Origin: Alkaliphilus hydrothermalis
Lineage (GTDB): Bacteria > Bacillota > Clostridia > Peptostreptococcales > Natronincolaceae
Direction of reading: 5' to 3'
DNA length: 43,801 nt
NCBI RefSeq assembly: GCF_016908555.1
Contig: NZ_JAFBEE010000023.1
Coordinates: 1 to 43,801, forward strand
Below the pieces are notes generated by a model. It was not told where the DNA came from. It saw only the letters and a program-made list of their open reading frames with translations, and made no database searches. Position 1 is the first letter of the stretch; each line of letters opens with the position of its first letter. Shown in pieces: positions 1 through 8,118 of this stretch. The position numbers and the translations under genes are program-made.

Positions 1-77
1 TATTATATTTACGGGGTGCTTGCAATGGATTTTTTCCATTTTTTGCGTGGTTTTTTAACTTCCGTTCTGCTTGATTT

Positions 78-296
78 TTATTTTACCAAATACATTTGGG
101 TTGGAGTTAAAACTGTTGTCAATAAAATTCTGTTCCGATGGACTAAATCTCTATGTAACCCCATATACCTTTTTATCAAATACTGTAATAAAAAACTAAC
201 CAACACCGATAACCAAGCTAATAAGGGGATAAGTCGCTCCAATAAGAAAGAAATTAATTTGGTAACAGTCCCGTCTGACCTATTTGTATAATACAT
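78..296 (-). CDS. small hypothetical membrane protein
   Basis: Encodes 72 residues. A strong AGGAGG site lies a few bases before the ATG, the main support that it is translated. One hydrophobic stretch (about residues 24-42) predicts a single membrane helix, followed by a basic tail. I do not recognise a family. It lies downstream of the rhodanese lipoprotein gene, but a hairpin with a T tract (about 327-362) separates them, so it is probably not in the same transcript. The short basic tail could mean a truncated reading frame. Existence moderately likely; function unknown. Confidence 0.4.
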   Translation of the reverse strand: MYYTNRSDGTVTKLISFLLERLIPLLAWLSVLVSFLLQYLIKRYMGLHRDLVHRNRILLTTVLTPTQMYLVK

Positions 297-326
297 CTCC
301 CCTCCTCCTTTCTGTGAAACATAATA

Positions 327-362
327 GAAAAAAGCAACCTATCCTTTCCAGTTGCTTCTTCT
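327..362 (-). terminator. intrinsic terminator of the rhodanese gene
   Basis: AAGCAAC and GTTGCTT pair across an 11-base loop. Read on the minus strand the stem is followed by a T-rich run, just after the stop codon at 376. Confidence 0.6.
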
Positions 363-375
363 CAAAAGAATTTAG

Positions 376-1734
376 TTATTCCCCTATTACAATAGGATTA
401 GCCTCATCCATACTCCACTCATACCAACCACCATCATATACACCGATATTCTCCCAACCCATTAAATAGGCTGCAAAAAATGCTTCGCTCGCCCTCCATC
501 CCGTTCCACAATAGAAGTAAGCTCCTTTATCAGGCGTAATACCATAATCTCTCCAAAAGCCATTAATCTCATGATAGTTTCTCATGGTGTTGTTAACATT
601 TCGGAAATCTCCCATATTATAAGCATCACTACCCCCATGGCCCCACACATCACCTTTTATACGACCCTTAGGTGTAATATAACTATATCCACTGGTTTCT
701 CCTATATGCTCCCCCCAGCTTCTTATACTTACGAGCTCAGCCTTTGGATCTAATAATACGTCTTTTGCTTCTTCTAAATCAATTATATATTTCTGATTTG
801 AAGGTATTTCTAATCCAAAGCTTTTTACTGCCTCTGGTACATTGATTCCCGTTTCTTCTTCAAAACCTGCATTTACCCATGCTGCATATCCTCCATTTAA
901 AATACGAACATCTTTAACTCCTGCATATAACATAACAGAAGCTGCCCGTGCAGCAGGAGTCGTGTCTTGTCCATATAATATTACAGTTGTATCATGGGTA
1001 ATCCCATTGGCTAAAAGCATTGCTTCAATCGCTTCATCCGAGACTCTATTCCAAATTGGTTCCTCTTCTAATAAGTTTGTATCTAAATAGTATGCCCCTG
1101 GAATATGCCCCTTGGTATAGTCTGTTGGCTCACCCCAAGCTACCTCAAAAATTTTATATTCATTACCTTCGTAAGTCGATGGTTTTTTGCCTTGAATTAA
1201 TTGATCAATCCATTCTGGATGAACCAGTTTTTCGAATCTTGCCAATTTGTCCATTGGTAAGCTTTTGTCTGCTGCCCAAGCCGCTAGACCATCTTGATAA
1301 TTTAGTACATTTTCATATCCCATGTCAACTAAAAGTCTAGCCATTTTTTCACTTTCTTCGCCTTTAGTATCGTATACTACAACAGTCTTTTCGGGAGTGA
1401 TGCCTTTTTTCTCCAGCAAACCCTTAAGCTCTTCTTCCTTAACAAGTGATGCCCAAGCCATTGGAAAATCAACAGCTCCCTTTATATGACCACCCCTTGC
1501 TTCATTCTCCAATTGCCACCCAATATAAGCCGATTCAGGGCGGATATCTACCACAACCACTTTCGTATCATTTATCTTTTCAGCCAGTTCCTCAGTTGTT
1601 ATAACTCCAATCTTTACGTCCCCTAGTTCATCAGGTACTTCACTGGTTTGGCTAATATTCCCTTTACATCCTACGAAGATTCCTAAGGTCATTAATAAGA
1701 TAATCCCTAAGATTAATATTTTTCTTTTTGTCAT
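376..1734 (-). CDS. triple-rhodanese-domain sulfurtransferase lipoprotein
   Basis: The 452-residue protein starts with a lipoprotein signal (basic start, hydrophobic core, lipobox ending at Cys23), so it is probably anchored outside the membrane. Three rhodanese-like domains follow, about residues 45-160, 190-295 and 315-448, each ending in the typical GG/GL-(Y/A)-x-W motif. Only the third has a loop cysteine (YFYCGTGWRAS, Cys409). In domains 1 and 2 the corresponding positions read YDTKGEES and YGQDTTPA, so they look non-catalytic. Rhodaneses move sulfane sulfur to thiophilic acceptors; two-domain forms resemble thiosulfate or 3-mercaptopyruvate sulfurtransferases. A good AGGAGG site precedes the ATG. 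The substrate cannot be told from sequence. Confidence 0.88.
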   Translation of the reverse strand: MTKRKILILGIILLMTLGIFVGCKGNISQTSEVPDELGDVKIGVITTEELAEKINDTKVVVVDIRPESAYIGWQLENEARGGHIKGAVDFPMAWASLVKEEELKGLLEKKGITPEKTVVVYDTKGEESEKMARLLVDMGYENVLNYQDGLAAWAADKSLPMDKLARFEKLVHPEWIDQLIQGKKPSTYEGNEYKIFEVAWGEPTDYTKGHIPGAYYLDTNLLEEEPIWNRVSDEAIEAMLLANGITHDTTVILYGQDTTPAARAASVMLYAGVKDVRILNGGYAAWVNAGFEEETGINVPEAVKSFGLEIPSNQKYIIDLEEAKDVLLDPKAELVSIRSWGEHIGETSGYSYITPKGRIKGDVWGHGGSDAYNMGDFRNVNNTMRNYHEINGFWRDYGITPDKGAYFYCGTGWRASEAFFAAYLMGWENIGVYDGGWYEWSMDEANPIVIGE

Positions 1735-2153
1735 AATCTTCTCCTCCTATATACAATAATTGTTAATTAGGTATAAACACGTTTACATTTTAGCAACTAT
1801 TAATATATAGTACTAAGCTCCTTAGGTCAATTAGAAATCTTAAATGATAGCATCATGTTCTATAGATATATTTTATAGTAACTTCCTTTGCTAAAATTCC
1901 AGTAAGGAATCTAAAGAGCTACTGATTTTCAGAAGGCTAATGGATCACCTAGAAACTATTAACCTAGATACAAATCTTGTGGTGAAATTGAGTAAAAAAG
2001 ATGCAATCCAATCTATCTTTACTCTTAATTATACTTAAAAAGATGACTCCCGTTAAGTACAGAAATCATCTTCTTAAAACAACATTGACTTTTTAGAATT
2101 ACATTTACATAATGATTGATTCTTTTAACTACTTAAACTTTAAACCTTAACTC

Positions 2154-2357
2154 TTATTTTACTACCTCTGCTTCAAAGAATAAGTTTTTTGCACCCCAAC
2201 TTTGTAAATTTGCATCACTTGGCACTTTTATTCTTACGTTCGGCCAAATAGTTTCACCTGGCTGAATTACCCATCCATTCTCTGTCCAACCTGCATAGTT
2301 ATAATATATAGAATTATATACTAATAATTTGTCGAATTTTCTTGTCGATTTTAACTT
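2154..2357 (-). pseudogene. C-terminal remnant of an unidentified protein
   Basis: On the minus strand an open stretch ends with protein-like sequence containing GWTENGWVIQPGETIW and VRIKVPSDANLQSWG before a stop at 2154. No start codon or ribosome site belongs to it. A second frame just upstream also reads plausibly as protein (IKVKIDKK), suggesting a frameshift in the decayed part. The Gly/Trp/Pro-rich beta-like text resembles an extracellular or sugar-binding domain tail, but I cannot name a family. Confidence 0.35.
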
Positions 2358-2524
2358 TTATATGTCATATTTCTGCAAATTTCTACAATTTTCTATTTTG
2401 GCCTTAGAGTGAGTTCATTTTACTATTGGATATGATTATAAATATTTTAAGCAACACTAATATAGGAATATGCGTCCATTAACTTCTGAGTGTAATCAAT
2501 CTTTAATATTTGTTTGGTATATGA

Positions 2525-2546
2525 ATGTATACAGTTGCGTATACAT
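2525..2546. promoter_or_regulatory. inverted repeat upstream of small Cys protein gene
   Basis: ATGTATAC and GTATACAT form perfect 8-bp arms around AGTTGC, 47 bases before the ATG at 2593. Position and symmetry suit an operator for a dimeric regulator; no regulator is assigned. Confidence 0.4.
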
Positions 2547-2592
2547 GTTAAAGATTAATTAATATCAAATTTTTTTTAGGAGGTTTTTTATA

Positions 2593-2799
2593 ATGGAAGA
2601 TCAGAAAATTACTTACATGGCTTATTGTCCTAATTGCAATAAAATATTAGATGAGGACGCAAATAGACATTGGCTTGAGGAATACGCTCTCCTTCACTAT
2701 GAAAATACAGGTCATAGAGTTATTATTGGATATACTCCTACTCCTTCAGAAATCCTATTGAATAATTATAAGTTTAATAAATTTCCCTCGAAACAGTAG
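2593..2799 (+). CDS. small cysteine-containing hypothetical protein
   Basis: A 68-residue protein with AGGAGG about 8 bases before the ATG. Near the N-terminus it carries YCPNCNK, a CxxC knuckle, then a His-rich middle (RHWLEEYALLHYENTGHRV), so a single bound zinc or iron is possible. I do not recognise a family. It stands alone between an inverted repeat (2525-2546) and a hairpin terminator that begins inside its last codons, so it is probably a one-gene transcript. Confidence 0.6.
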   Translation: MEDQKITYMAYCPNCNKILDEDANRHWLEEYALLHYENTGHRVIIGYTPTPSEILLNNYKFNKFPSKQ

Positions 2800-2816
2800 T
2801 CCGAGGGAATAATTTT
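2783..2816 (+). terminator. terminator overlapping the stop codon
   Basis: TTCCCTCG and CGAGGGAA pair perfectly across an 11-base loop containing the stop codon, followed by TAATTTTA. Confidence 0.6.
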
Positions 2817-2825
2817 ATAGCTCCA

Positions 2826-3932
2826 TTATTGGATATCGTATATATCTGAAAACTCGATGCTAATCCTTTCGATATTTTCATTGATGGTCCTATAACTTAG
2901 ATATACTAACTCATCTGCTTCTTCATCTAAAATAGCAGGAAGTATTACTGTAAACTTACAACCTTTCCCATATTCGCTTTCTACTTGAATACTTCCCCCA
3001 TGCAATTTAATCAGAGATTGAACTAGAGAAAGTCCTATTCCACTACCTTCATGTTTTCTCGTAAATGACTTGTCTACTTGTCTAAATCTTTCAAATATAA
3101 TATCTAACTTATTTTGTGGTATCCCTACTCCGGTATCATGCACTGATATTGAGATATGACTTTGCTTGTCCTCAATACTCACCGTAATTGTATCCAATGG
3201 CTTAGTAAACTTAATGGCATTCGACAGTAGATTCAGAATAATTCTTTCAATTTGATCAGGGTCACAAGAGATTATCTTTTCTTCTACATCAGTATCAAAT
3301 ATTAAGTCTACAGATTTATTAGCTACATACTCAGCAACCGATCCTGTAATTTGTTCGACTATACTAACTATATTACAGCTTTGAGGATTAACTTGATAAA
3401 ATCCTGCATCAATTCTTGTTATGTCAATTAAATTATTAGTTAATCGTAAAAGTCTGTAACAATTCTGTTTTAATATATTTAGTTGTTTAGTCGATTTTGT
3501 TGTTTCTATATTAAGATATAAATCTTTAAAATTTAATTCAAAAAGCTGTAAAGTCCCTAAAATTACATTCAATGGAGTCCTGAGTTCATGGGAAAGATTT
3601 GAGAAGAACTCCGTTTTAAGTTGATCATACTCTAATGCTTCCTTAAGCAACTTCTCTTCTTGTTCAACCTTTGCTTCCAGCTCTAAGTTCCTATAGCCTT
3701 CACTTAGATCTCTTACAATAGATAGAATAACCATTTCTTCTTTTAACATAAACAAGTGGGAGTTGACTTCTACGGGTAAAGGTTTATTATCTTTCGTTAG
3801 GTAACATATTTCGAAGGTGGCACTATTACTAGAAACAACCTTCTTTTTAATATTACTAAAATCCTCCATCCAGGAAGGCTCAATTAAATCATTAAAAGGC
3901 ATTTTTAGTAATTCCTTCCTTGTGTAACCCAA
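2826..3932 (-). CDS. histidine kinase, separated C-terminal part of CheB-CheR-PAS kinase
   Basis: 368 codons can be read from a TTG at 3932, but the text begins in the middle of a PAS domain (LGYTRKELLKMPFNDLI), so this is very probably the continuation of the gene at 3905-6649 after a frameshift. It contains the rest of that PAS domain (about residues 1-80), a HisKA domain with the H box SNLSHELRTPLN (His115), and an ATPase domain with N box (NLLSNAIKF), G1 (DTGVGIP) and G2 (GSGIGLSLV). All kinase motifs look intact. No receiver domain is attached and no response regulator gene is nearby. There is no convincing ribosome site before the TTG. The protein is predicted to be cytoplasmic. Confidence 0.85.
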   Translation of the reverse strand: MGYTRKELLKMPFNDLIEPSWMEDFSNIKKKVVSSNSATFEICYLTKDNKPLPVEVNSHLFMLKEEMVILSIVRDLSEGYRNLELEAKVEQEEKLLKEALEYDQLKTEFFSNLSHELRTPLNVILGTLQLFELNFKDLYLNIETTKSTKQLNILKQNCYRLLRLTNNLIDITRIDAGFYQVNPQSCNIVSIVEQITGSVAEYVANKSVDLIFDTDVEEKIISCDPDQIERIILNLLSNAIKFTKPLDTITVSIEDKQSHISISVHDTGVGIPQNKLDIIFERFRQVDKSFTRKHEGSGIGLSLVQSLIKLHGGSIQVESEYGKGCKFTVILPAILDEEADELVYLSYRTINENIERISIEFSDIYDIQ

Positions 3933-6649
3933 TAACCTAATGCTGTATTATTGACTTCTATTAGTTTGTTAGGCTGTCCTGTTTCATCAAAGGCATTGAC
4001 AAAGATCATATCGTTGGCATTGTTGAAAAGCTGTCGATATTTTTCTTCTCTATCTTTGATTATCTCAATCATTTCCTTTTGCTTCGTGATATCTACTAAT
4101 GTGATAACAACTCCCTTAACAAAATCTTGCTCAGTACGATATGGAGTGACCTTTAATATAAACCAGCTTCCTCTAGTGCTTTGCACTTCCAACTCTTTAG
4201 GTATAAAAGAGCCTAATACCTCTTCTGCCTCTTTTGAGAGATCAATATTTTTCAAATTATGGGAGATGTGTTTAATTGGACGGCCAATATCAAAGTCCAT
4301 AAGGTTTATTTCTTCTTTAATAGTAGGCGTAAATCTTCTTATTAGAAAATCTCGATCTAAAATGATCATGCCAATATTTGTACTTCTAATATAATTATCC
4401 ATATCATTATTTAGTTCGGTTAATTCTTCAATCTTTATGGCATACTGAGCATTAACAGTGGCCAATTCCTCATTTATTGACTGTATCTCTTCATTAGTAC
4501 TTTGGAGTTCCTCATTTGATGCCAACAATTCCTCGTTTGCCGATTGTAGTTCTTCATTTGATGTTTCTATTTCTTCAAATGTGTTTTGTAAAGCATCCTT
4601 AGTCTCTTTAAGTTCATACTCTAAGTCATTGATTCTATTTTGCATTGACTTCTCTACATGAATTGTATTAATTGTATTAATTGTATTAATTGTATGATTG
4701 TTTTGTACTAACTCATGATCTCCTTCCTCTTGTTCTTTTTCTTCTATTATAATCATCATTGTTTCATTGCTTTCACTAAAGGGTCTAACAGTAACATTAA
4801 TAATTTCCTCCCAATCATTGAAAGAAAACCTTAAATTTTTGTATACAGTTTTTACCTTTTCTTTTTTCGCTCTGTTTATTGCCGTGCCCAATATAAATGA
4901 TAAGCTTTGGGGTACCATCTTGAAAATATTTAAATCAATAGCTCCATTTGGTAACTGTATGTATTTGTTAATATTCCCACTTGTATGTATTACTTTATGA
5001 TTTTTATCGATAATAACGCATGGTGGTACATATTCACTAATTAATTTTTGTTGTATCTCTTCCACACTTTTTTTATTTTGCTTTTTCTCTGTTGCAGAGT
5101 AATTTGTAATTCTTGTATTAAAAGATTTATCTAGGCTAAGGGCTGTTTGGGAATAATCTAGCAATGTCTGTCTGTTCTTCGAACTGGCTTTAAATACTTT
5201 GCATTTTGTATTTATGTTTACAAACAACTCACTTACTTCATCATTAATTGTTTCACTACTACCTAATAGCAAATACCCTCCTTGATTAAGAGCAAAATGG
5301 AAATATTTCAAGAGTTTTTTTTGAATAAACGATTGGAAGTAAATAAAGAGATTTCTACAACTAACTAAATCCATTTTATGAAATGGTGGGTCACTTACTA
5401 TATTATGATTAGAGAAAATTACCATATCCCGAATTTCCTCAATAACTTGGTAGCCATCATTTTTTTTATTAAAGTACTTCTCAAGCCTTCTAATTGGAAT
5501 GTCTACAGCACAGCTTTGTGGATATATCCCTCGACTTGCAAATTCAATAGAATCGCGATTAACATCTGTAGCAAAAATCTTAACATTGAAGCGTAGATTA
5601 TGTTCTTCCATATACTCTAAAATTAACATTGCAATGGAGTATACTTCTTCACCTGTAGAACAGCCTGCTATCCATATTCTTAGTGTATTTAGCCTGTTTT
5701 TAGTTGAACTAATCTGTGGTATAATTTGTTCCTTCAAGAGATCAAATACTTCTATATCTCTAAAAAACTTAGTTACTCCAATCAGTAGACTCTGATTTAG
5801 TTTATGTATTTCGCTTGAGTCTCGATATATATATGCTACATAATCATTTAGATCAGCCATTTGACAAACTTTCATTCTTCGCTCTATGCAACGCAATATA
5901 GTATTTTGCTTATAATAAGAAAAATCTATACCTAGTTGTAATTTCAAAAGTCCATAAATGATGTTTAATGCCTCTTCTTCCGTTTGAATTTCATCCTTCT
6001 CTGTTCTATTTACGTTTCCTTGAACAATAGAGGGTTGATGTATATATGATAAAAGCTGCTGTCCCATTTCAGAAGGGGGCAACTTATGATCATATATGCC
6101 TGTTATAATAATACTCTGGGGCATACTTGGGAACTCCGCTGAATCCTCATCCTGCACCATCACCATCCCCCCAGCTTCTTTAATATCTTTGCTTCCTCTT
6201 GTACCATCATTACCAGCACCAGATAATACAACTCCTATTGCCTTGTTTTGAAAATTTTCAGCAAGAGAATTAAAAAAAACATCTATTGCTAGGTTAAGTT
6301 TATATTGAGGATTTAATTGGGTAAGGTGCAATTTATTTTCTTTTATGGTCAGTAGCTTATTTGGAGGAATTAAGTAGATTTTACCCGTTTCAACACTCAT
6401 ATCTTCTTGTGCCTCTAAGACTTGCATTGTTGTATATTTTGAAAGTATATCCACCATCATACTTTTATAATCAGGGGATAAATGTTGTACGACAACAAAA
6501 GCTATATTATCTGTTACTGGAACATTTTCAAAGAAACTCTTCAATGCTTTTAGTCCCCCAGCTGAAGCACCTATTCCAACTACGTAGTAGTCTTTATTTT
6601 CTTTCCTATCCTTTTCTTCAGTTGCCCTATGCCCTTTACCCATTACCAT
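3905..6649 (-). CDS. CheB-CheR-PAS chemotaxis-type fusion protein, C-terminus frameshifted
   Basis: The 914-residue frame starts with an ATG 6 bases after AGGAGG. The order is: CheB methylesterase (about 20-205; GIGASAGGLKAL, VVQHLSP and SGAGNDGTRG supply the Ser-His-Asp set), CheR methyltransferase (about 230-490; VTKFFRD and the SAM-binding IAGCSTGEEVYS), a linker, a long coiled coil of repeated SNEELQSTNEE-like heptads (about 660-745), one full PAS domain and the start of a second (about 865 on). The frame then runs out of register at VNNTALGYWVTQ and stops; the PAS continuation and kinase lie in the next gene. Such CheB/CheR/PAS/kinase fusions are known in bacteria. CheB here lacks a receiver domain. 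No chemoreceptor gene is in the window. Confidence 0.88.
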   Translation of the reverse strand: MVMGKGHRATEEKDRKENKDYYVVGIGASAGGLKALKSFFENVPVTDNIAFVVVQHLSPDYKSMMVDILSKYTTMQVLEAQEDMSVETGKIYLIPPNKLLTIKENKLHLTQLNPQYKLNLAIDVFFNSLAENFQNKAIGVVLSGAGNDGTRGSKDIKEAGGMVMVQDEDSAEFPSMPQSIIITGIYDHKLPPSEMGQQLLSYIHQPSIVQGNVNRTEKDEIQTEEEALNIIYGLLKLQLGIDFSYYKQNTILRCIERRMKVCQMADLNDYVAYIYRDSSEIHKLNQSLLIGVTKFFRDIEVFDLLKEQIIPQISSTKNRLNTLRIWIAGCSTGEEVYSIAMLILEYMEEHNLRFNVKIFATDVNRDSIEFASRGIYPQSCAVDIPIRRLEKYFNKKNDGYQVIEEIRDMVIFSNHNIVSDPPFHKMDLVSCRNLFIYFQSFIQKKLLKYFHFALNQGGYLLLGSSETINDEVSELFVNINTKCKVFKASSKNRQTLLDYSQTALSLDKSFNTRITNYSATEKKQNKKSVEEIQQKLISEYVPPCVIIDKNHKVIHTSGNINKYIQLPNGAIDLNIFKMVPQSLSFILGTAINRAKKEKVKTVYKNLRFSFNDWEEIINVTVRPFSESNETMMIIIEEKEQEEGDHELVQNNHTINTINTINTIHVEKSMQNRINDLEYELKETKDALQNTFEEIETSNEELQSANEELLASNEELQSTNEEIQSINEELATVNAQYAIKIEELTELNNDMDNYIRSTNIGMIILDRDFLIRRFTPTIKEEINLMDFDIGRPIKHISHNLKNIDLSKEAEEVLGSFIPKELEVQSTRGSWFILKVTPYRTEQDFVKGVVITLVDITKQKEMIEIIKDREEKYRQLFNNANDMIFVNAFDETGQPNKLIEVNNTALGYWVTQGRNY
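4661..4696. repeat. four tandem 9-bp units within the CheB-CheR gene
   Basis: AATTGTATT is repeated three times, then AATTGTATG, encoding an (NTI) peptide repeat between the PAS-like linker and the coiled coil. The unit is a multiple of three, so copy number can change without breaking frame. Confidence 0.85.
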
Positions 6650-6971
6650 CAGCTTCCTCCTTGTTTAGCAAAAATAAAAAAATAATCCTCAGATATTATC
6701 TGTAGATTAATAACGTATACTTCCTAATAACAATTGTTTAACGTTTTATGAGTTCTCTATCAGACACTAAACCTAATTATACCTTAATTATTTGGAATAA
6801 TCTATACAAAGTCCATTAAATATATATCAGCATCACATTTCCATTTATGCATCGTCCTCTATAGTACCCTCTACCTTTTCCTTAAATATAAATTTTTTAC
6901 TAATCCTTCCCTCCCTTTCGTTAACGACTTCTCCATCAATAATTTTATATTAACTACAAGTGCGATTACAT

Positions 6972-7002
6972 AAAGACAGCCCCCAGCGCGGGGGCTATCT
7001 TT
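6972..7002 (-). terminator. strong GC-rich terminator hairpin
   Basis: AGCCCCC and GGGGGCT pair across AGCGC, extended by AAAGA/TCTTT. It lies downstream of the Dps-like remnant and of the ZIP transporter gene on the minus strand. Confidence 0.6.
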
Positions 7003-7020
7003 ATCATCTTAATTATTTAA

Positions 7021-7110
7021 TTATGCCAGCATAGACTTAATGAACCATAGATTTTTACTGTAGGCAGCAACATGATCTTCAAAAGCTGATACTACCTCAA
7101 AATCACCAGC
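7021..7110 (-). pseudogene. C-terminal remnant of a Dps/ferritin-like protein
   Basis: On the minus strand the last 29 codons read AGDFEVVSAFEDHVAAYSKN followed by LWFIKSMLA and a stop. This resembles the C-terminal helix of Dps-type DNA-protection ferritins, where a conserved Trp and a WMLxxxL-like tail close the four-helix bundle. A stop (TAA) lies directly upstream in frame after EDD, and no start exists, so only the tail of the gene survives, between the ZIP transporter gene and a strong terminator that may once have been its own. Confidence 0.45.
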
Positions 7111-7137
7111 TTAGTCATCTTCATTTTATAACAACTA

Positions 7138-7947
7138 TTATGCAGCAAATAAAATTAAACTAATGCCCATCACAATCATACCGAGGATCATACCATAAAT
7201 GGATAAGTGGTGATCTCCATATTCCCTTGCTGTTGGTAAAAGTTGATCTAAGGATATAAATACCATGATGCCACCTACTGCTGAAAATACAATGCCGAAA
7301 ATCGTATCTGTCATGAAGGGAGCTAAAATCAGATAGCCTACTAAAGCTCCAATCGGCTCTGCTATACCTGAATAAAAAGAGTATTTAAAGGCTTTCCATT
7401 TATTCCCTGTTGCAAAGAAAATAGGTACAGATACGGCTATCCCCTCAGGGATATTGTGTATTGCAATTGCCACCGCTATACTTAAACCTAGAGCTGGATC
7501 TTCTAGGGCTGATATCAATGTTGCAAATCCCTCAGGGAAATTATGGATTGCCACTGCTAAGGCAGTGAACATACCCATCCTGAGTAATTTTTTAAGGTCT
7601 TTGTTTTCATTTAATTCTTCATCCCCTTCGTTCGTGCTATTATGGGCCTCTTCAAAAGAAGGAATTAATTTATCAATCAAAGCTATTAAGAACATTCCAC
7701 CGAAAAAAGCTATCATATTAACCCATAGACCTAAAGGAAATCCCAAATCTGCCACTAATTTATCCTGTGCTTTAACGAAAATTTCTATCATCGAAACATA
7801 TATCATCACCCCTGCTGAAAACCCAAGGGCAGCTGAAAGAAATCTCTTGTTTGTCTTTTTTGTAAACAAGGCAATGATACTCCCAATTCCAGTAGCCAGG
7901 CCAGCAAATAATGTTAAGCTAAATGCAAAAAATAATCCTTCACCCAT
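7138..7947 (-). CDS. zupT: ZIP-family divalent metal transporter
   Basis: A 269-residue membrane protein with about eight hydrophobic segments. The paired family signatures HNFPEGFAT and HNIPEGIAVSVP lie in the central helices and form the metal path. A short acidic loop with a His (EEAHNSTNEGDEELNE) faces the solvent. ZIP proteins such as ZupT import zinc, manganese, iron or cobalt. AGGAGG precedes the ATG. It is divergent from a gene for an MntR/DtxR-like metalloregulator, with an MntR-box-like palindrome in between, so manganese-responsive control is a reasonable inference. The ZupT name is by family; the substrate is not proven. Confidence 0.85.
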   Translation of the reverse strand: MGEGLFFAFSLTLFAGLATGIGSIIALFTKKTNKRFLSAALGFSAGVMIYVSMIEIFVKAQDKLVADLGFPLGLWVNMIAFFGGMFLIALIDKLIPSFEEAHNSTNEGDEELNENKDLKKLLRMGMFTALAVAIHNFPEGFATLISALEDPALGLSIAVAIAIHNIPEGIAVSVPIFFATGNKWKAFKYSFYSGIAEPIGALVGYLILAPFMTDTIFGIVFSAVGGIMVFISLDQLLPTAREYGDHHLSIYGMILGMIVMGISLILFAA

Positions 7948-7990
7948 TTATACAACCTCCTAATATTATTTTTACTTAATAGTAAATTAG

Positions 7991-8004
7991 TTGCCTTAAG
8001 GTAA
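7991..8004. promoter_or_regulatory. MntR-box-like palindrome
   Basis: TTGCCTTAAGGTAA is an almost perfect palindrome around CCTTAAGG and closely matches the Bacillus subtilis MntR operator core (TTTGCCTTAAGGAAAC). It lies between the divergent ZIP transporter and MntR-like genes, 44 bases upstream of the transporter start. Confidence 0.65.
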
Positions 8005-8118
8005 TTTATAAGCCTAATATTAAGATATGAGAAAAATAAAATCTTGCTACCTTTTTCATAAAAAAGCATTTTTTGCATAGGCTTTATTAAGGCATATAAA
8101 TAGTAAGAGGTGAAATCA

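Larger units (their letters stand above)
1735..2592. other. 858-base gap with decayed coding remnants
   Basis: No intact gene was found. It holds a plus-strand open stretch of about 48 codons (1895-2038) that ends in a protein-like sequence, including a 32-codon ATG frame at about 1940 with only a weak AGAAGG upstream. Then come an imperfect hairpin (AAGATGA/TCATCTT, about 2040-2075), a minus-strand coding remnant (2154-2357) and, near the right end, an inverted repeat before the next gene. Most likely an eroded former gene region. Confidence 0.5.
6650..7137. other. 488-base gap: promoter side of CheB gene, two coding remnants and a terminator
   Basis: The left side is the upstream region of the CheB-CheR gene. 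On the minus strand, 6845-6950 is an open stretch reading DGEVVNEREGRISKKF and on to a stop, without start or ribosome site; it may be a gene remnant. A strong hairpin lies at 6972-7002 and a Dps-like remnant at 7021-7110. Confidence 0.5.

Noticed and set aside
1..77. Further coding sequence at the left edge
   Set aside because: Only short frames without ribosome sites or recognisable motifs are visible.
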